Part shown: piece after piece, positions 18,459-27,235 of the stretch
Layout: each line of letters begins with the position of its first letter
Position numbering within the stretch: the first letter of the stretch is position 1
Origin: Azohydromonas lata NBRC 102462
Lineage (GTDB): Bacteria; Pseudomonadota; Gammaproteobacteria; Burkholderiales; Burkholderiaceae_C
Assembly (NCBI RefSeq): GCF_001571085.1
Contig: NZ_BCTC01000045.1
Coordinates: forward strand, 1-48,397
DNA: 48,397 nucleotides
Reading direction: 5' to 3'
Made by a program: the position numbers and the translations under genes
The notes under the pieces: generated by a model
What the model saw: only the letters and a program-made list of their open reading frames with translations
The model's database searches: none
What the model was told of the DNA's origin: nothing

Positions 18459-19493
18459 ATGAGCAAGACAAGGACTGGACTGCTGGGCGCGCTGATGCTG
18501 ACCGTGGCGGCCGCGTCGTTCACCCCGGTGATGGCGGAAGCCAAGCGCTTGGGCGGCGGCAGCTCGTCCGGCCTGCAGCGCAGCCTGCCGGCGCGCAGCA
18601 CGCCGCAGACGCCCCCGCCGCAACAGACGCCCAACCAGGCCGCGCCCACCAGCCCGGCCGCTCCCGCGCAACAGGCCCAGCCCGGCCGCCAGGCCACGGC
18701 GCCGGCCGCCGGCGCGGCCGCTGCCGCCGCTGCGGCGCCCAAGCGCAACTGGCTGGGGCCCATCGCCGGCCTGGCCGCCGGCCTGGGCATCGCCGCGCTG
18801 CTGAGCCACTTCGGCATGGGCGAGGCGGTGGCCAACTTCGTGATGATGGCGCTGCTGGCCGTCGCGGCCATCTTCCTGATCCGCTTCCTGGTCAGCCGCT
18901 TCGCCGGCAAGAAGAACCAGCCGGCCTATGCCGGTGCGGGCGCGGGTGCCGGCCTGGGCGGCACGGCCGCCTCCACGCCCTGGAACCAGCAACCCGGCTA
19001 CGGCACCAACCTGAACCGCCAGGCCGACAGCTTCGGCAGCACCGCGCAGCCGGGCAGTGCCTACACCCCGGCGGCCGCGGCCGACAGCGCCCTGGTGACG
19101 AATGCCGCGCCGCAACTGCCGGCGGACTTCGACGCCGCCGCCTTCGAGCGCGTGGCCAAGACCATCTTCATCCGCATGCAGGCGGCCAACGACACGGGCG
19201 ACCTCAACGACCTGCGCAGCTTCACCACGCCGGAGATGTTCGCCTCGGCCAAGCTGGATCTGCAGGATCGCGCCGGCAAGCAGCAGGCCACCGACGTGGT
19301 GCGCGTGGACGCGCAGGTGGTGGACTGGGCCCAGGAAGCCGACCGCCAGGTGGTGAGCGTGCGCTACAGCGGCCTCATCCGCGAGGACCGCGACGCCCCG
19401 GCGACGGACTTCGACGAGGTCTGGCACCTGGTGCGCCCCGCCGACGGCAGCCGCAATTGGGCCATCGCCGGCATCCAGCAGTACTCGCACTGA
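18459..19493 (+). CDS. Tim44-like domain membrane protein
   Basis: 344 residues. A signal-like helix at about 5-26 is followed by AKRLGGGSSSG, typical of bacterial Tim44-like proteins. Next come a Pro/Gln/Ala-rich linker (about 45-95), one or two transmembrane helices (about 97-118 and 124-145), a Gly/Ala-rich stretch, and a C-terminal Tim44/NTF2-like fold from about 210 (FERVAKTIFIRMQAANDTGDLNDLRSFTTPEM). In mitochondria Tim44 anchors Hsp70 at the import channel; in bacteria the role is not established, and an envelope protein is likely. It is divergent from the TonB receptor. A phosphatase gene follows 28 bases later. Confidence 0.9.
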   Translation: MSKTRTGLLGALMLTVAAASFTPVMAEAKRLGGGSSSGLQRSLPARSTPQTPPPQQTPNQAAPTSPAAPAQQAQPGRQATAPAAGAAAAAAAAPKRNWLGPIAGLAAGLGIAALLSHFGMGEAVANFVMMALLAVAAIFLIRFLVSRFAGKKNQPAYAGAGAGAGLGGTAASTPWNQQPGYGTNLNRQADSFGSTAQPGSAYTPAAAADSALVTNAAPQLPADFDAAAFERVAKTIFIRMQAANDTGDLNDLRSFTTPEMFASAKLDLQDRAGKQQATDVVRVDAQVVDWAQEADRQVVSVRYSGLIREDRDAPATDFDEVWHLVRPADGSRNWAIAGIQQYSH

Positions 19494-19521
19494 GCGCTGC
19501 GCTAACCCACCGGGAGACGCC

Positions 19522-20085
19522 ATGAACGCTCCAGCCGCCACCCCTACCTCCACCCAGCCGGCGCCCTCGCAGCAGGCCTTGGCGGCGGCGCTGGACAACG
19601 TGGCCGCCGTGACCCTGCGCGGCGTGGCCTTGCCCGCGGGCGTGCCGGGGCAGCTCTGGCTGTCGGCCATGCCCGGGCGCTTCGAGCCCTTCAAGCGCTT
19701 CCTGGCCGAGGCGCGGCAGCACCGGGTGTCGCTGGTGCTGTGCCTGGCGCCCATGGAGGAGCTGGCCACGCTGTCGCCCGCCTACCGCTCGGCCGTGGCG
19801 CAGGGCACGCTGCCGTTTCGCTGGCTGAACCTGCCCATGCGCAACTTCGGCCTGCCGCCGGACCTGCACGACTTCCACGCCGGCATGGCGGCGGCGGCGC
19901 AGTCGCTGCTGGCCGGCGAGTCGGTGCTGCTGCACTGCGCCGCCGGCCTGGGGCGCACCGGCAGCGCCGCGGCCTGCCTGCTCAAGGCGCTGGGCCTGCC
20001 CACGGCCGACGCGCTGCAGCGCGTGCGCGACGCGGGCTCCAACCCGCAGACGGCGCAGCAGACGGGGCTGGTGGACCGCTTCTGA
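19522..20085 (+). CDS. Dual-specificity / tyrosine phosphatase-like protein
   Basis: A 187-residue cytoplasmic protein with the Cys-based phosphatase signature HCAAGLGRTG at 138-147 (nucleophile Cys139, Arg145). Upstream, LWLSAMPGRFE and the Pro-rich LNLPMRNFGLPPDLHDF carry the probable general-acid Asp. The layout resembles DSP/PTP-like proteins of proteobacteria; the substrate (protein, lipid or nucleotide phosphate) is unknown. GGGAGA lies 7 bases before the ATG. It probably shares a transcript with the Tim44-like gene, ending at the terminator at 20135-20163. Confidence 0.88.
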   Translation: MNAPAATPTSTQPAPSQQALAAALDNVAAVTLRGVALPAGVPGQLWLSAMPGRFEPFKRFLAEARQHRVSLVLCLAPMEELATLSPAYRSAVAQGTLPFRWLNLPMRNFGLPPDLHDFHAGMAAAAQSLLAGESVLLHCAAGLGRTGSAAACLLKALGLPTADALQRVRDAGSNPQTAQQTGLVDRF

Positions 20086-20134
20086 GCCGGGTGCAGGCCT
20101 CGCGGCAGCGGCGCACTTCATCCCTTCCCCCAAC

Positions 20135-20163
20135 GAAAAACGCGGCCCAGGGCCGCGTTTTTT
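20135..20163. terminator. Bidirectional Rho-independent terminator
   Basis: CGCGGCCC / GGGCCGCG stem flanked by A5 on the left and T6 on the right. It serves the phosphatase transcript (+) and the cold shock gene (-), whose ends face each other here. Confidence 0.92.
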
Positions 20164-20187
20164 CATGAGCCGGATATTCGGCGCGGA

Positions 20188-20400
20188 TTACATCGCGCGG
20201 ATCTTGGCGGCTTGCTGGCCTTTGGGGCCTTCACGCAGCTCGAATTCCACGCGCTGGTTTTCCTTCAGGCTTTTGAAGCCGTCGGACTGGATTTCGCTGA
20301 AATGCGCAAACACGTCCTTGCCGCCACCGTCCGGGGTGATGAAACCGAAACCCTTGCCATCGTCGAACCACTTGACGATGCCGGTTTGCTGAGTGCTCAT
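20188..20400 (-). CDS. Cold shock protein, CspA family
   Basis: 70 residues forming one OB fold with both RNP motifs visible: KGFGFI at 16-21 and VFAHFSEI at 30-37, preceded by GIVKWFDDG. It binds single-stranded RNA and DNA and melts RNA structure. The start is fixed by [12 protein letters not shown]; earlier in-frame codons lie in the leader. The gene is preceded by about 180-240 bases without a gene, which fits the long regulated 5' leader of csp mRNAs, including a GC-rich hairpin at about 20432-20458. Confidence 0.97.
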   Translation of the reverse strand: MSTQQTGIVKWFDDGKGFGFITPDGGGKDVFAHFSEIQSDGFKSLKENQRVEFELREGPKGQQAAKIRAM

Positions 20401-20592
20401 TGCAATTGAACCTTGTGAAAAAACATCGAAATCCCGCCCGCGTACTACCCGGGCGGGAACAGAAACACGCAAGGGACGCAGCGGGGGATATTCAAACCAG
20501 GCCAGCCACGCAAGACATTCTGTTGAATGACCGCGGGCGGAAAGGGACACACCAGCAGGAACGGACTTGGTAATTCTGTGGTAACAATTCTA
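20401..20592 (-). promoter_or_regulatory. Long 5' leader of the cold shock gene
   Basis: No gene is seen. On the minus strand a possible -10 (TAGAAT, 20592-20587) would give a leader of about 180 bases. The leader has a strong CCCGCCCG/CGGGCGGG hairpin (about 20433-20456), with a T6 run 10 bases after it, just before the ribosome-binding AAGG. Long structured leaders are a known cold-sensing feature of csp mRNAs; the promoter call is weak. Confidence 0.4.
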
Positions 20593-20645
20593 CACATCCA
20601 TTCGGGTCGTGATGGGCAAAGCCCGACATTTATGCTCGCCGGTTG

Positions 20646-21275
20646 ATGGACACTATTTCCTTGCTGTTTGCTGACGAGTTTTTGCTGGTCCTGGATAAAC
20701 CCGCCGGCTTATTGGCCGTGCCCGGGCGCACCGAGCCGGATTGCCTGGCGGCGCGGGCGCAAAAACAGTTTCCCGACGCACTGACCGTGCACCGGCTGGA
20801 CATGGCCACCTCCGGCCTCATCGCCATGGGGCGCGGTGCCGATGCGCAGCGCGCGCTGAGCATGGCCTTTGCCGAGCGCCGCGTGCACAAGCGCTACGTG
20901 GCGGTGGTGGCCGGGCACCTGCAGCCGCCGGACGGCGGCGTGGGCGAAGTGAGCCTGCCGCTGCGCTGCGACTGGCCCAACCGCCCGCGCCAGATGGTGG
21001 ACCCGGTGCAGGGCAAGCCGTCGCTCACGCGCTGGCGCGTGCTCGGCCACGGGGCGGATGCCACCCGCGTGGAGCTGGAGCCCGTCACCGGCCGCTCGCA
21101 CCAGTTGCGCGTGCACATGGCCTCGCTGGGCCACCCCATCGTCGGCGACGAGCTGTATGCACCGCCGGACGTGCTCGCGCGCTCGCCGCGGCTGCTGCTG
21201 CACGCGGCCGAGCTGGCGCTGCCGCACCCGCGCGACGGCACGGTCATGCGCTTTGAAAGCCCGGCGCCCTTCTGA
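20646..21275 (+). CDS. rluA: RluA-family pseudouridine synthase
   Basis: 209 residues with the RluA catalytic motif HRLDMATSGL (catalytic Asp52), preceded by VLDKPAGLLAVPGR, and later RYVAVVAGH, GRSHQLRVHMASLGHPIVGDELY. The length and absence of an S4 domain match RluA itself (dual specificity for 23S rRNA position 746 and tRNA position 32) rather than RluC or RluD. The ATG at 20646 is preferred; a TTG directly upstream is also in frame. No clear Shine-Dalgarno sequence is seen. It is divergent from the cold shock gene. Confidence 0.9.
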   Translation: MDTISLLFADEFLLVLDKPAGLLAVPGRTEPDCLAARAQKQFPDALTVHRLDMATSGLIAMGRGADAQRALSMAFAERRVHKRYVAVVAGHLQPPDGGVGEVSLPLRCDWPNRPRQMVDPVQGKPSLTRWRVLGHGADATRVELEPVTGRSHQLRVHMASLGHPIVGDELYAPPDVLARSPRLLLHAAELALPHPRDGTVMRFESPAPF

Positions 21276-21294
21276 GCGCGGGCATCATCGCGGC

Positions 21295-21900
21295 ATGAAA
21301 CAAGACGTGCCCCTGCCGCAGGCCTATCGCCTGATCAACCACGGTCCCACCGTGCTCGTGAGCGCCGCCCATGGCGGGCGCCGCAACCTCATGGCCGCCG
21401 CCTGGGCCATGCCGCTGGACTTCAATCCGCCCAAGATCGCGGTGGTGCTGGACAAGAGCACCTACACGCGCAAGCTGATCGAGGCCGCGGGCAGCTTCGC
21501 GCTCAACGTGCCCTGCCGCGCGCAGGTCGACCTGGCCTACACGGTGGGCACGTGCAGCGGCGAGGAGGTGGACAAGTTCGAGGCGTTCAACGTCGGCAGC
21601 TTTGCCGGACACGTGGTCGAGGCACCGCTGGTGGCGGGCTGCGTGGCCTGGCTGGAATGCCGGCTGCTGCCGCAGCCCGCGCTGCAGTCCGAGCACGACC
21701 TGTTCCTCGGCGAGGTGGTGGCGGCGCAGGCCGACTCGCGCGCCTGGGCCGGCGGACGCTGGCAGTACCGTGACGGCGCCGAAGCCGATCCGGCCCTGGA
21801 CGCGCTGCGCACGCTGCACCACATCGCCGCCGGGCGCTTCTTCACCTGCGGCGAGCAGGTGCAGGGGCACTCCCTGTTCAACCAGGAGCCAGGCGCATGA
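21295..21900 (+). CDS. Flavin reductase domain protein (FMN-binding split barrel)
   Basis: A 201-residue protein of the flavin reductase-like family: PVLVSAAHGG-like start (TVLVSAAHGGRRNLMAAAWAMPLDFNPP), VVLDKSTYTRKLIEAAGSFALNVP, then KFEAFNVGSF and LVAGCVAWLECRL. Such proteins bind FMN and either reduce free flavin with NAD(P)H or act in uncharacterised redox steps. It overlaps the following SDR gene by four bases (ATGA), so the two are translationally coupled and probably act together. It starts 19 bases after rluA, so a three-gene transcript is likely. Confidence 0.88.
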   Translation: MKQDVPLPQAYRLINHGPTVLVSAAHGGRRNLMAAAWAMPLDFNPPKIAVVLDKSTYTRKLIEAAGSFALNVPCRAQVDLAYTVGTCSGEEVDKFEAFNVGSFAGHVVEAPLVAGCVAWLECRLLPQPALQSEHDLFLGEVVAAQADSRAWAGGRWQYRDGAEADPALDALRTLHHIAAGRFFTCGEQVQGHSLFNQEPGA

Positions 21901-22655
21901 AGCGGCTGGTCGTCCTCACCGGCGCTTCGCGCGGCATGGGGCGCGCGCTGGCCGTGGCGCTGCTGCAGCGCGAGCACACGCACGTGCTCACGCTCTCGCG
22001 CCGGCCGGACGAGGCGCTGGCGTCCGAGCCCCGCGCGGCCGGCGCGGCGCTGGAGCAGTGGGCGCAGGATTTGAGCCAGCCCGTGGCCGTGGCCGGATTG
22101 CTGGAATCCTGGCTGGCGGCGCAGGCCGATGGCGGCTTTTCCGAAGCCGTGCTCGTCAACAACGCCGCGCTGCTGACGCCGCCGGGGCCGGTGGAGCAGG
22201 TGGACGTGGACACGCTCTCGGCCGCGCTGCGCGTGGGCCTGGAGGCGCCGGTGCTGCTCACGCGCGCCTTCCTGCGCGCCACCGAGCCCTGGCGCGTGGC
22301 GCGCAAGGTGCTCAGCATTTCCTCCGGCCTGGGCCGCCGCGCCATGGCGGCCAGCGCGCCCTACTGTGCGGTCAAGGCGGGGCTGGACCATTTCACGCGC
22401 GCGCTGGCGCTGGACGAGGCGCTGAAACCGCTGGGCACGCGCGTGGTGTCGCTGGCGCCGGGCGTGATCGATACCGACATGCAGGTGCAGTTGCGCGGCG
22501 GCGACCCGGCGCACTTCCCGGACCACGACCGCTTCGTCCAGTTGCGCGCGCAGGGGCTGCTGGACAGCCCCGAGCAGGCGGCAGCCAAGCTGCTGGCCTA
22601 CCTGGACCGGCCGGATTTTGGCGAGCAGCCGGTGGCGGATGTGAGGGAAGGGTGA
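21897..22655 (+). CDS. Short-chain dehydrogenase/reductase (SDR)
   Basis: 252 residues with a classical SDR Rossmann fold: TGASRGMG at 8-15 (nucleotide binding), NNA at 88-90, catalytic Ser near 142, and YCAVK with Tyr156 and Lys160. The overall shape resembles the sepiapterin reductase/benzil reductase (YueD) subgroup, which uses NADPH. AGGAG lies within the end of the flavin reductase gene, ten bases from the ATG. The carbonyl substrate is unknown. It converges on thpR. Confidence 0.92.
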   Translation: MKRLVVLTGASRGMGRALAVALLQREHTHVLTLSRRPDEALASEPRAAGAALEQWAQDLSQPVAVAGLLESWLAAQADGGFSEAVLVNNAALLTPPGPVEQVDVDTLSAALRVGLEAPVLLTRAFLRATEPWRVARKVLSISSGLGRRAMAASAPYCAVKAGLDHFTRALALDEALKPLGTRVVSLAPGVIDTDMQVQLRGGDPAHFPDHDRFVQLRAQGLLDSPEQAAAKLLAYLDRPDFGEQPVADVREG

Positions 22656-22710
22656 GGGAGCTGAACGTCGGCGGCAGCCCGTCAGCCGGTGGCCGACGGC
22701 GGCCGCGCGC

Positions 22711-23280
22711 TCACACCGCCTCCGCCGTCCTGAGCACCTTGTAGAACCCGGCCTCCGACTGCACCAGCGCGAGCTGCGCGAAGCGCCAGTGCAGCGGCGG
22801 CGGGTTCACGGGCGGCTTGGCGCCCTGGGCCTGGCGGGCCAGCGTCAGGTGCGGACGCCAGGGCCGGGCCTCCAGCGCCACGCCCAACTGCCGCAGCCGC
22901 AGCCCCAATTGCGCGTGCAGCGACTGCAGGTGCGCCGGCACGCTGGCCGGCTCCAGCACGGCAATGCCGCCGCGCCACAGCGCCGGGTGCGTGAACGTCA
23001 GCTCCGCCGCCGAGAACGAGGCCGGCATGGCCAGCATCAGCGGCTCCACCTGCGACTGCGGCACCTCGCCGATGAAGTGCAGCGTCAGGTGCAGCTTGGA
23101 CGCCGGCGTGGGCCGCGCCTGCGGCGGCCAGCGCCACAACTGCTGGTGCGCGCGCGCTTCCCAGCGCTGCGCGTCGTCAGGCCACAAGCCGATGAACAGC
23201 CGGGCCGTGGCCTCGGCCGGGGCCTTGGGAAGGTCGGAATCGGAGGGCACGGGGGTGTCGGCGGCGCTTATCGTTTTCAT
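22711..23280 (-). CDS. thpR: RNA 2',3'-cyclic phosphodiesterase ThpR (LigT)
   Basis: A 189-residue 2H-phosphoesterase with both HxTx motifs: HLTL at 64-67 and HLTL at 144-147. RLFIGLWPDD near residue 27 is also typical. The enzyme hydrolyses 2',3'-cyclic phosphate RNA ends and can ligate tRNA halves in vitro. The N-terminal 25 residues are an extension beyond the minimal fold. ATG 23280 was chosen because the frame upstream loses family character and AGGGGG lies just before it. It is divergent from the MFS gene. Confidence 0.93.
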   Translation of the reverse strand: MKTISAADTPVPSDSDLPKAPAEATARLFIGLWPDDAQRWEARAHQQLWRWPPQARPTPASKLHLTLHFIGEVPQSQVEPLMLAMPASFSAAELTFTHPALWRGGIAVLEPASVPAHLQSLHAQLGLRLRQLGVALEARPWRPHLTLARQAQGAKPPVNPPPLHWRFAQLALVQSEAGFYKVLRTAEAV

Positions 23281-23450
23281 GCCCCCTACCCTAGCCGGCC
23301 GGGCGGCTTCGCGTAAGCTGTTACGCCTCATGCCCCTGCTTGGGCGCAGGCATCGCGGCCGACACGCCGGCGGTGCGCGTCCGCAACAACCCTTCCCGCC
23401 TTGCCTTCCACGGCCCGCCGCCGCCCCCACGGCGGCCGGCCGCATTGCCC

Positions 23451-24701
23451 ATGACCGCCGTACCCACGTCCCCCGCCGCCGCGCAGCCCAACGCGCCGTT
23501 GCGCTCCTACACGTCCTTCATGCGCTTCTGGTGGGGGCGGCTGGCCGGCACCACCGGGCAGCAGATGCTGATGGTGGCGCTGGGCTGGCAGATGTACGAG
23601 ATCACCGGCAGCGCCTGGGACCTGGGCCTGGTGGGCCTTTTGCAGTTCATCCCGGCGCTGGTGCTGACGCTGCCGGCCGGCCACGTGGTGGACCGCCATG
23701 ACCGCCGGCTGCTGCTGGCCGGCTGCATGGCGCTGCAGCTCGTGGTGGGCCTGGCGCTGGCGCTGGGCACGGCCGGGGGCTGGGTGGGCCGCGAGCTCAT
23801 CCTGGCCCTGTCGCTGCTGCTGGGCGTGGCGCGCGCCTTCCAGATGCCTTCGCAGCAGGCGCTGGCCCCCACGCTGGTGCCGGCCGCGGTGCTGCCGCGG
23901 GCGCTGGCCTTCAGCTCCGGCGCCATGCAGGCGGCGGTGGTGGCCGGCCCGGCGTTGGGCGGCTTTCTCTACGCGGCCGGCGCCACGGTGGTTTACGGCG
24001 TGTGCGCGGCCCTCTTCGCGCTGGGCTGCGTGCTGGTGATGCGCATCACGCCGGTGGCGCGGCCCGCGCACCGCGAGCCCGCAAGCTGGAACACCATGCT
24101 GGCCGGCCTGCGCTTCATCTGGCAGCGCCAGGCCATCCTGGGCGCGCTGTCGCTGGACCTGTTCGCCGTGCTGCTGGGCGGCGCCACGGCGCTGCTGCCC
24201 ATCTTCGCCCGCGACGTGCTGCACACCGGCCCCTGGGGCCTGGGCCTGCTGCGCGGCGCGCCCGCGATCGGCGCGCTGCTGGTGTCGGTGGTGCTCACGC
24301 GCACGCCCATAGAGCGCCGGGTGGGCCGCACCATGCTGCTGTCGGTGGGCGTCTACGGGCTGTGCATGCTGGTGTTCGGCTGGTCCACCAACTTCCTGCT
24401 GTCCTTCGCGGCGCTGCTGGTCTCCGGTGGCGCGGACATGATCAGCGTGGTGATCCGCCAGTCCCTCGTGCAACTGGATACGCCCGACGAGATGCGCGGC
24501 CGCGTCGCGGCGGTGAACTCCATCTTCATCGGCGCCAGCAACCAGCTCGGCGAGTTCGAGTCCGGCGCCACGGCCGCCGCCTTCGGCCCGGTCGGCTCGG
24601 TCGTCCTGGGCGGCATGGGCACGCTGCTGGTGGTGGGACTGTGGTTCCGCCTCTTCCCGACGCTGGCGCGGCGCGAGACGCTGTCCTCGCCCCCGGCCTG
24701 A
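23451..24701 (+). CDS. MFS exporter (EntS/MFS_3-like)
   Basis: A 416-residue major facilitator protein with about 11-12 hydrophobic helices. GHVVDRHDRRLLL after the second helix is the motif-A equivalent (DRxxRR). MRFWWGRLAGTTGQQMLMVALGWQMYEITGSAWDLGLVGLLQFIPAL at the start and DTPDEMRGRVAAVNSIFIGASNQLGEFESG late in the protein match the EntS-like group, which exports siderophores or drugs. The substrate is unknown, and no siderophore synthesis genes are near. The start at 23451 lacks a strong ribosome-binding site and could be slightly off. Confidence 0.9.
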   Translation: MTAVPTSPAAAQPNAPLRSYTSFMRFWWGRLAGTTGQQMLMVALGWQMYEITGSAWDLGLVGLLQFIPALVLTLPAGHVVDRHDRRLLLAGCMALQLVVGLALALGTAGGWVGRELILALSLLLGVARAFQMPSQQALAPTLVPAAVLPRALAFSSGAMQAAVVAGPALGGFLYAAGATVVYGVCAALFALGCVLVMRITPVARPAHREPASWNTMLAGLRFIWQRQAILGALSLDLFAVLLGGATALLPIFARDVLHTGPWGLGLLRGAPAIGALLVSVVLTRTPIERRVGRTMLLSVGVYGLCMLVFGWSTNFLLSFAALLVSGGADMISVVIRQSLVQLDTPDEMRGRVAAVNSIFIGASNQLGEFESGATAAAFGPVGSVVLGGMGTLLVVGLWFRLFPTLARRETLSSPPA

Positions 24702-24716
24702 CGCCTGCCCGCCGCC

Positions 24717-25844
24717 TCAGATCGCCCGTCCCTCGAAGCGCACGCACTGCCGCCGCACCACCTCCGGCAGGTATTTCTCGTGCGCCTGCACCGCGCGCAG
24801 CCAGGCGGCGTCGGCGCCGTCGTCGCGGCCCAGCATGTCGCGCAGCAGCGCCAGCGCGGGCTCGGCTTGTAAATCCTCGGCGTGCGGTTCGATCTCCTTG
24901 AGCGTCTGCGCGATCTGGGCGCGGATGGATTGCCGCTCGGCGCTGCGCGAATCCACCACCTCCCCGTCCAGGCCGAAGCGGCAGGCCTGGAAGCGGTTGT
25001 AGGTGTAGGCGAGGTAGTCGTCCTCGCGGGGCTGGAAGGGCTCCTGCAGCACCAGGCGCCGCGCCACGCACTGCAGGTAGGCGGCGATGGCGGCGGCTTT
25101 TTCGATGGTCAGCGGCGTGTCCATCACCCGGACCTCGATCGTTCCGTACTCCGGCTTTGGGCGGATGTCCCAATAAAAATCCTTCATGGACTCGACCACG
25201 CCGGTGCGGTGCATCTTGGCGAAGTAGGTGCTGAACTCCTCCCAGGTCAGCGCCCACGGGGCGCGGCCGGACAGCGGAAAGGCGAACACCGAGTTCAGCC
25301 GCGCGCTCTGGAACCCCGTGTCGCTGCCCTGCACGTAGGGCGAGGAGGCCGACAGCGCGATGGCGTGCGGGATGTAGCGCTGCAGCGCGTGCAGCAGCCA
25401 CAGCGCCTGGTCGGCGCCGGGGCAGCCGATGTGCACGTGCTGGCCGAACACGGTGAACTGCTTGCTCAGGTAGCCGTAGAGCTCGGAGACCTGGCGGTAG
25501 CGCGGCGTGTCGTAGATGCGCCGGCGGCTCCAGTCCTGGAAGGGGTGCGTGCCCCCGCCGCACAGGCGCAGGTTCTGCTGCTGCGCGCAGTCCACCAGCA
25601 CGTCGCGCACTTCGCGCAGCTCGGCCATCACCTGCCCGTAGCCGCGGCACACCCCGGTGGAGAGCTCGATCATGCTGCTCGTGATCTCGGGCTTCACGTC
25701 GGCCGCCATCTTGTGGCGCTGCACCAGGCGCAGCAGGTCGTCGGAGCCGGGGGTGAGGTCGTAGTCGTGGCGGCTGACGATTTGCAGCTCCAGCTCCACG
25801 CCGAGCGTGAAGGCTTCGGAGCTGGCGAACGGGGGCAGGCTCAT
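24717..25844 (-). CDS. YbdK-type carboxylate-amine ligase (glutamate-cysteine ligase 2 family)
   Basis: 375 residues with the GCS2 family pattern: [19 protein letters not shown] at the start, [13 protein letters not shown] near 52-64, [25 protein letters not shown], and the C-terminal [25 protein letters not shown] block. These proteins have weak gamma-glutamylcysteine ligase activity in vitro; the physiological role is uncertain, and the main gshA of this lineage is usually a different family. GGAGA precedes the ATG. The downstream neighbour ends only 15 bases away on the other strand. Confidence 0.93.
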   Translation of the reverse strand: MSLPPFASSEAFTLGVELELQIVSRHDYDLTPGSDDLLRLVQRHKMAADVKPEITSSMIELSTGVCRGYGQVMAELREVRDVLVDCAQQQNLRLCGGGTHPFQDWSRRRIYDTPRYRQVSELYGYLSKQFTVFGQHVHIGCPGADQALWLLHALQRYIPHAIALSASSPYVQGSDTGFQSARLNSVFAFPLSGRAPWALTWEEFSTYFAKMHRTGVVESMKDFYWDIRPKPEYGTIEVRVMDTPLTIEKAAAIAAYLQCVARRLVLQEPFQPREDDYLAYTYNRFQACRFGLDGEVVDSRSAERQSIRAQIAQTLKEIEPHAEDLQAEPALALLRDMLGRDDGADAAWLRAVQAHEKYLPEVVRRQCVRFEGRAI

Positions 25845-25914
25845 GGCGGGTCTCCGGCAGGCAGTGACGGCCTGGCAACGGCAAGCCGTGCACCAGGCGG
25901 GAAGGTTCAGGCGC

Positions 25915-27117
25915 TCAGCGCGCGGGCTCGTGCGCCTCGGCCTCGTGGGCCAGGCGCAGCCCGTAGAGCAGCACCAGCGGCGCGGGCAGCTCGATCAGCG
26001 CCAGCATGCTCAGCAGCAGCGGCATGAGCTGCGAGGCGCTGACCGGGTGCAGCGCGGCGAAGTCCAGCGCCAGCAGCCAGGCCGTGCCGGACATGGGCAG
26101 CAGCGACGCGCCCAACGCGCCGGCCTGGCGCCAGCTCAGGCCGCTGGCCGGGGCCAGCAGCGCCACGGCGCCGAGCTTGGCCAGCGCGCGCGCCAGCAGC
26201 AGCGCGGCGGCGACGCCCATGGCGTCCGGCAGCGCCGCGGGCGACCAGGCCGAGGCCGCGGCCACGAACAGCACCAGCGCCAGCACCCCGCCCGCGCTGC
26301 CGAACTGGCGCCGCCACACCCAGGGCCGCGGATGGCGGTTGCGCAGCCAGATGCCCGCCAGCAGCGGCACCAGCAGCGTGGAGAGCTGCAGCGTCTTGGC
26401 CAGCGCCAGCGCCAGCAGCACGCAGCCCAGCAACAGCGCCACGGCGTTGTCCTGGCGCAAGTCCAGCCGCCGCGCGATCAGGCCCAGCGCCGAGCCCAGC
26501 AGCGCACCCAGCACGATGGAGCCGGCCAGCCCAAGCAGCACGGGCGCCAGCGCGTCCTGCCAGCCGGGGTCGGAGAGCCGCAGGCCGCCGCTGTAGGCCT
26601 TGAGCAGCAGCAGCGCATAGAGCGTGTTGAGGGCGCTGAGCGTGCTCAGCCGCTCGGTCACCTGGCCGGCGGCGTCGCTTTCGGCGATGACGCGCTGCAC
26701 CACCGCCGGCGACACGCTCACCGCGATGAGCGCCAGCGCCGCGGCCACGGGCTGCGCCACGTCCAGCCACAGCGCGGCGAGGTAGACGGCCAGCGCCGTG
26801 AGCAGCGACTCCAGCACGCTGGTGGCCAGCAGCGCCGGGTTGCGCACCAGCCAGCGCAGGTTCAGCCGCGCGCCGGCCTCGAACAGCAGCAGCGCCAGCG
26901 CCATGTCCACCACCAGGCGCAGCGCGGTCTCGCTGCCGTCCGCGCCCGCGCCGAAGAGGGCCAGCACGGCACCCACGGCGATGTAGCCCATGAGCCGCGG
27001 CCAGTGCAGCAGCCGCCACAGGCCCTCGCCCAACAGCGCCGCCAGGATGAGCACCAGCGTGGCGCCCAGCAGCGTGTCGGGGCGCAAGGCCCAGGGGGCG
27101 GTGACGAGGGAATCCAT
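25915..27117 (-). CDS. Cation/proton antiporter, CPA2 (Kef-type) membrane domain
   Basis: A 400-residue polytopic protein with about 12 hydrophobic helices and no cytoplasmic TrkA-N domain. Visible CPA2 signatures include [39 protein letters not shown] near 74-94, and [14 protein letters not shown]. It probably exchanges K+ or Na+ for H+ across the inner membrane. GGAG lies five bases before the ATG. It is followed on the same strand, after 70 bases, by the YbdK gene. The K+ channel gene at 28051 is on the same strand, but a functional link is only a guess. Confidence 0.88.
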   Translation of the reverse strand: MDSLVTAPWALRPDTLLGATLVLILAALLGEGLWRLLHWPRLMGYIAVGAVLALFGAGADGSETALRLVVDMALALLLFEAGARLNLRWLVRNPALLATSVLESLLTALAVYLAALWLDVAQPVAAALALIAVSVSPAVVQRVIAESDAAGQVTERLSTLSALNTLYALLLLKAYSGGLRLSDPGWQDALAPVLLGLAGSIVLGALLGSALGLIARRLDLRQDNAVALLLGCVLLALALAKTLQLSTLLVPLLAGIWLRNRHPRPWVWRRQFGSAGGVLALVLFVAAASAWSPAALPDAMGVAAALLLARALAKLGAVALLAPASGLSWRQAGALGASLLPMSGTAWLLALDFAALHPVSASQLMPLLLSMLALIELPAPLVLLYGLRLAHEAEAHEPAR

Positions 27118-27235
27118 GTCGCTCCAGGCAACCTAAGGGGGCGCCGACTTTGCCGCAGTGCAGCAATCGGCGTGCAACGGGAGGTGACGATAAGACACGC
27201 GGCCCGCCCGGCGGGCCGCGCCCGGCGCTGCCCGG

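Noticed and set aside
16054-18460. Iron-regulated siderophore locus around the TonB receptor
   Set aside because: No Fur-box-like palindrome, permease, esterase or sigma/anti-sigma genes were found; only the receptor is supported.
23330-23450. Earlier start of the MFS exporter
   Set aside because: The ATG at 23330 is out of frame, and the in-frame TTG at 23340 would add a Pro/Arg-rich segment with no membrane or signal character.
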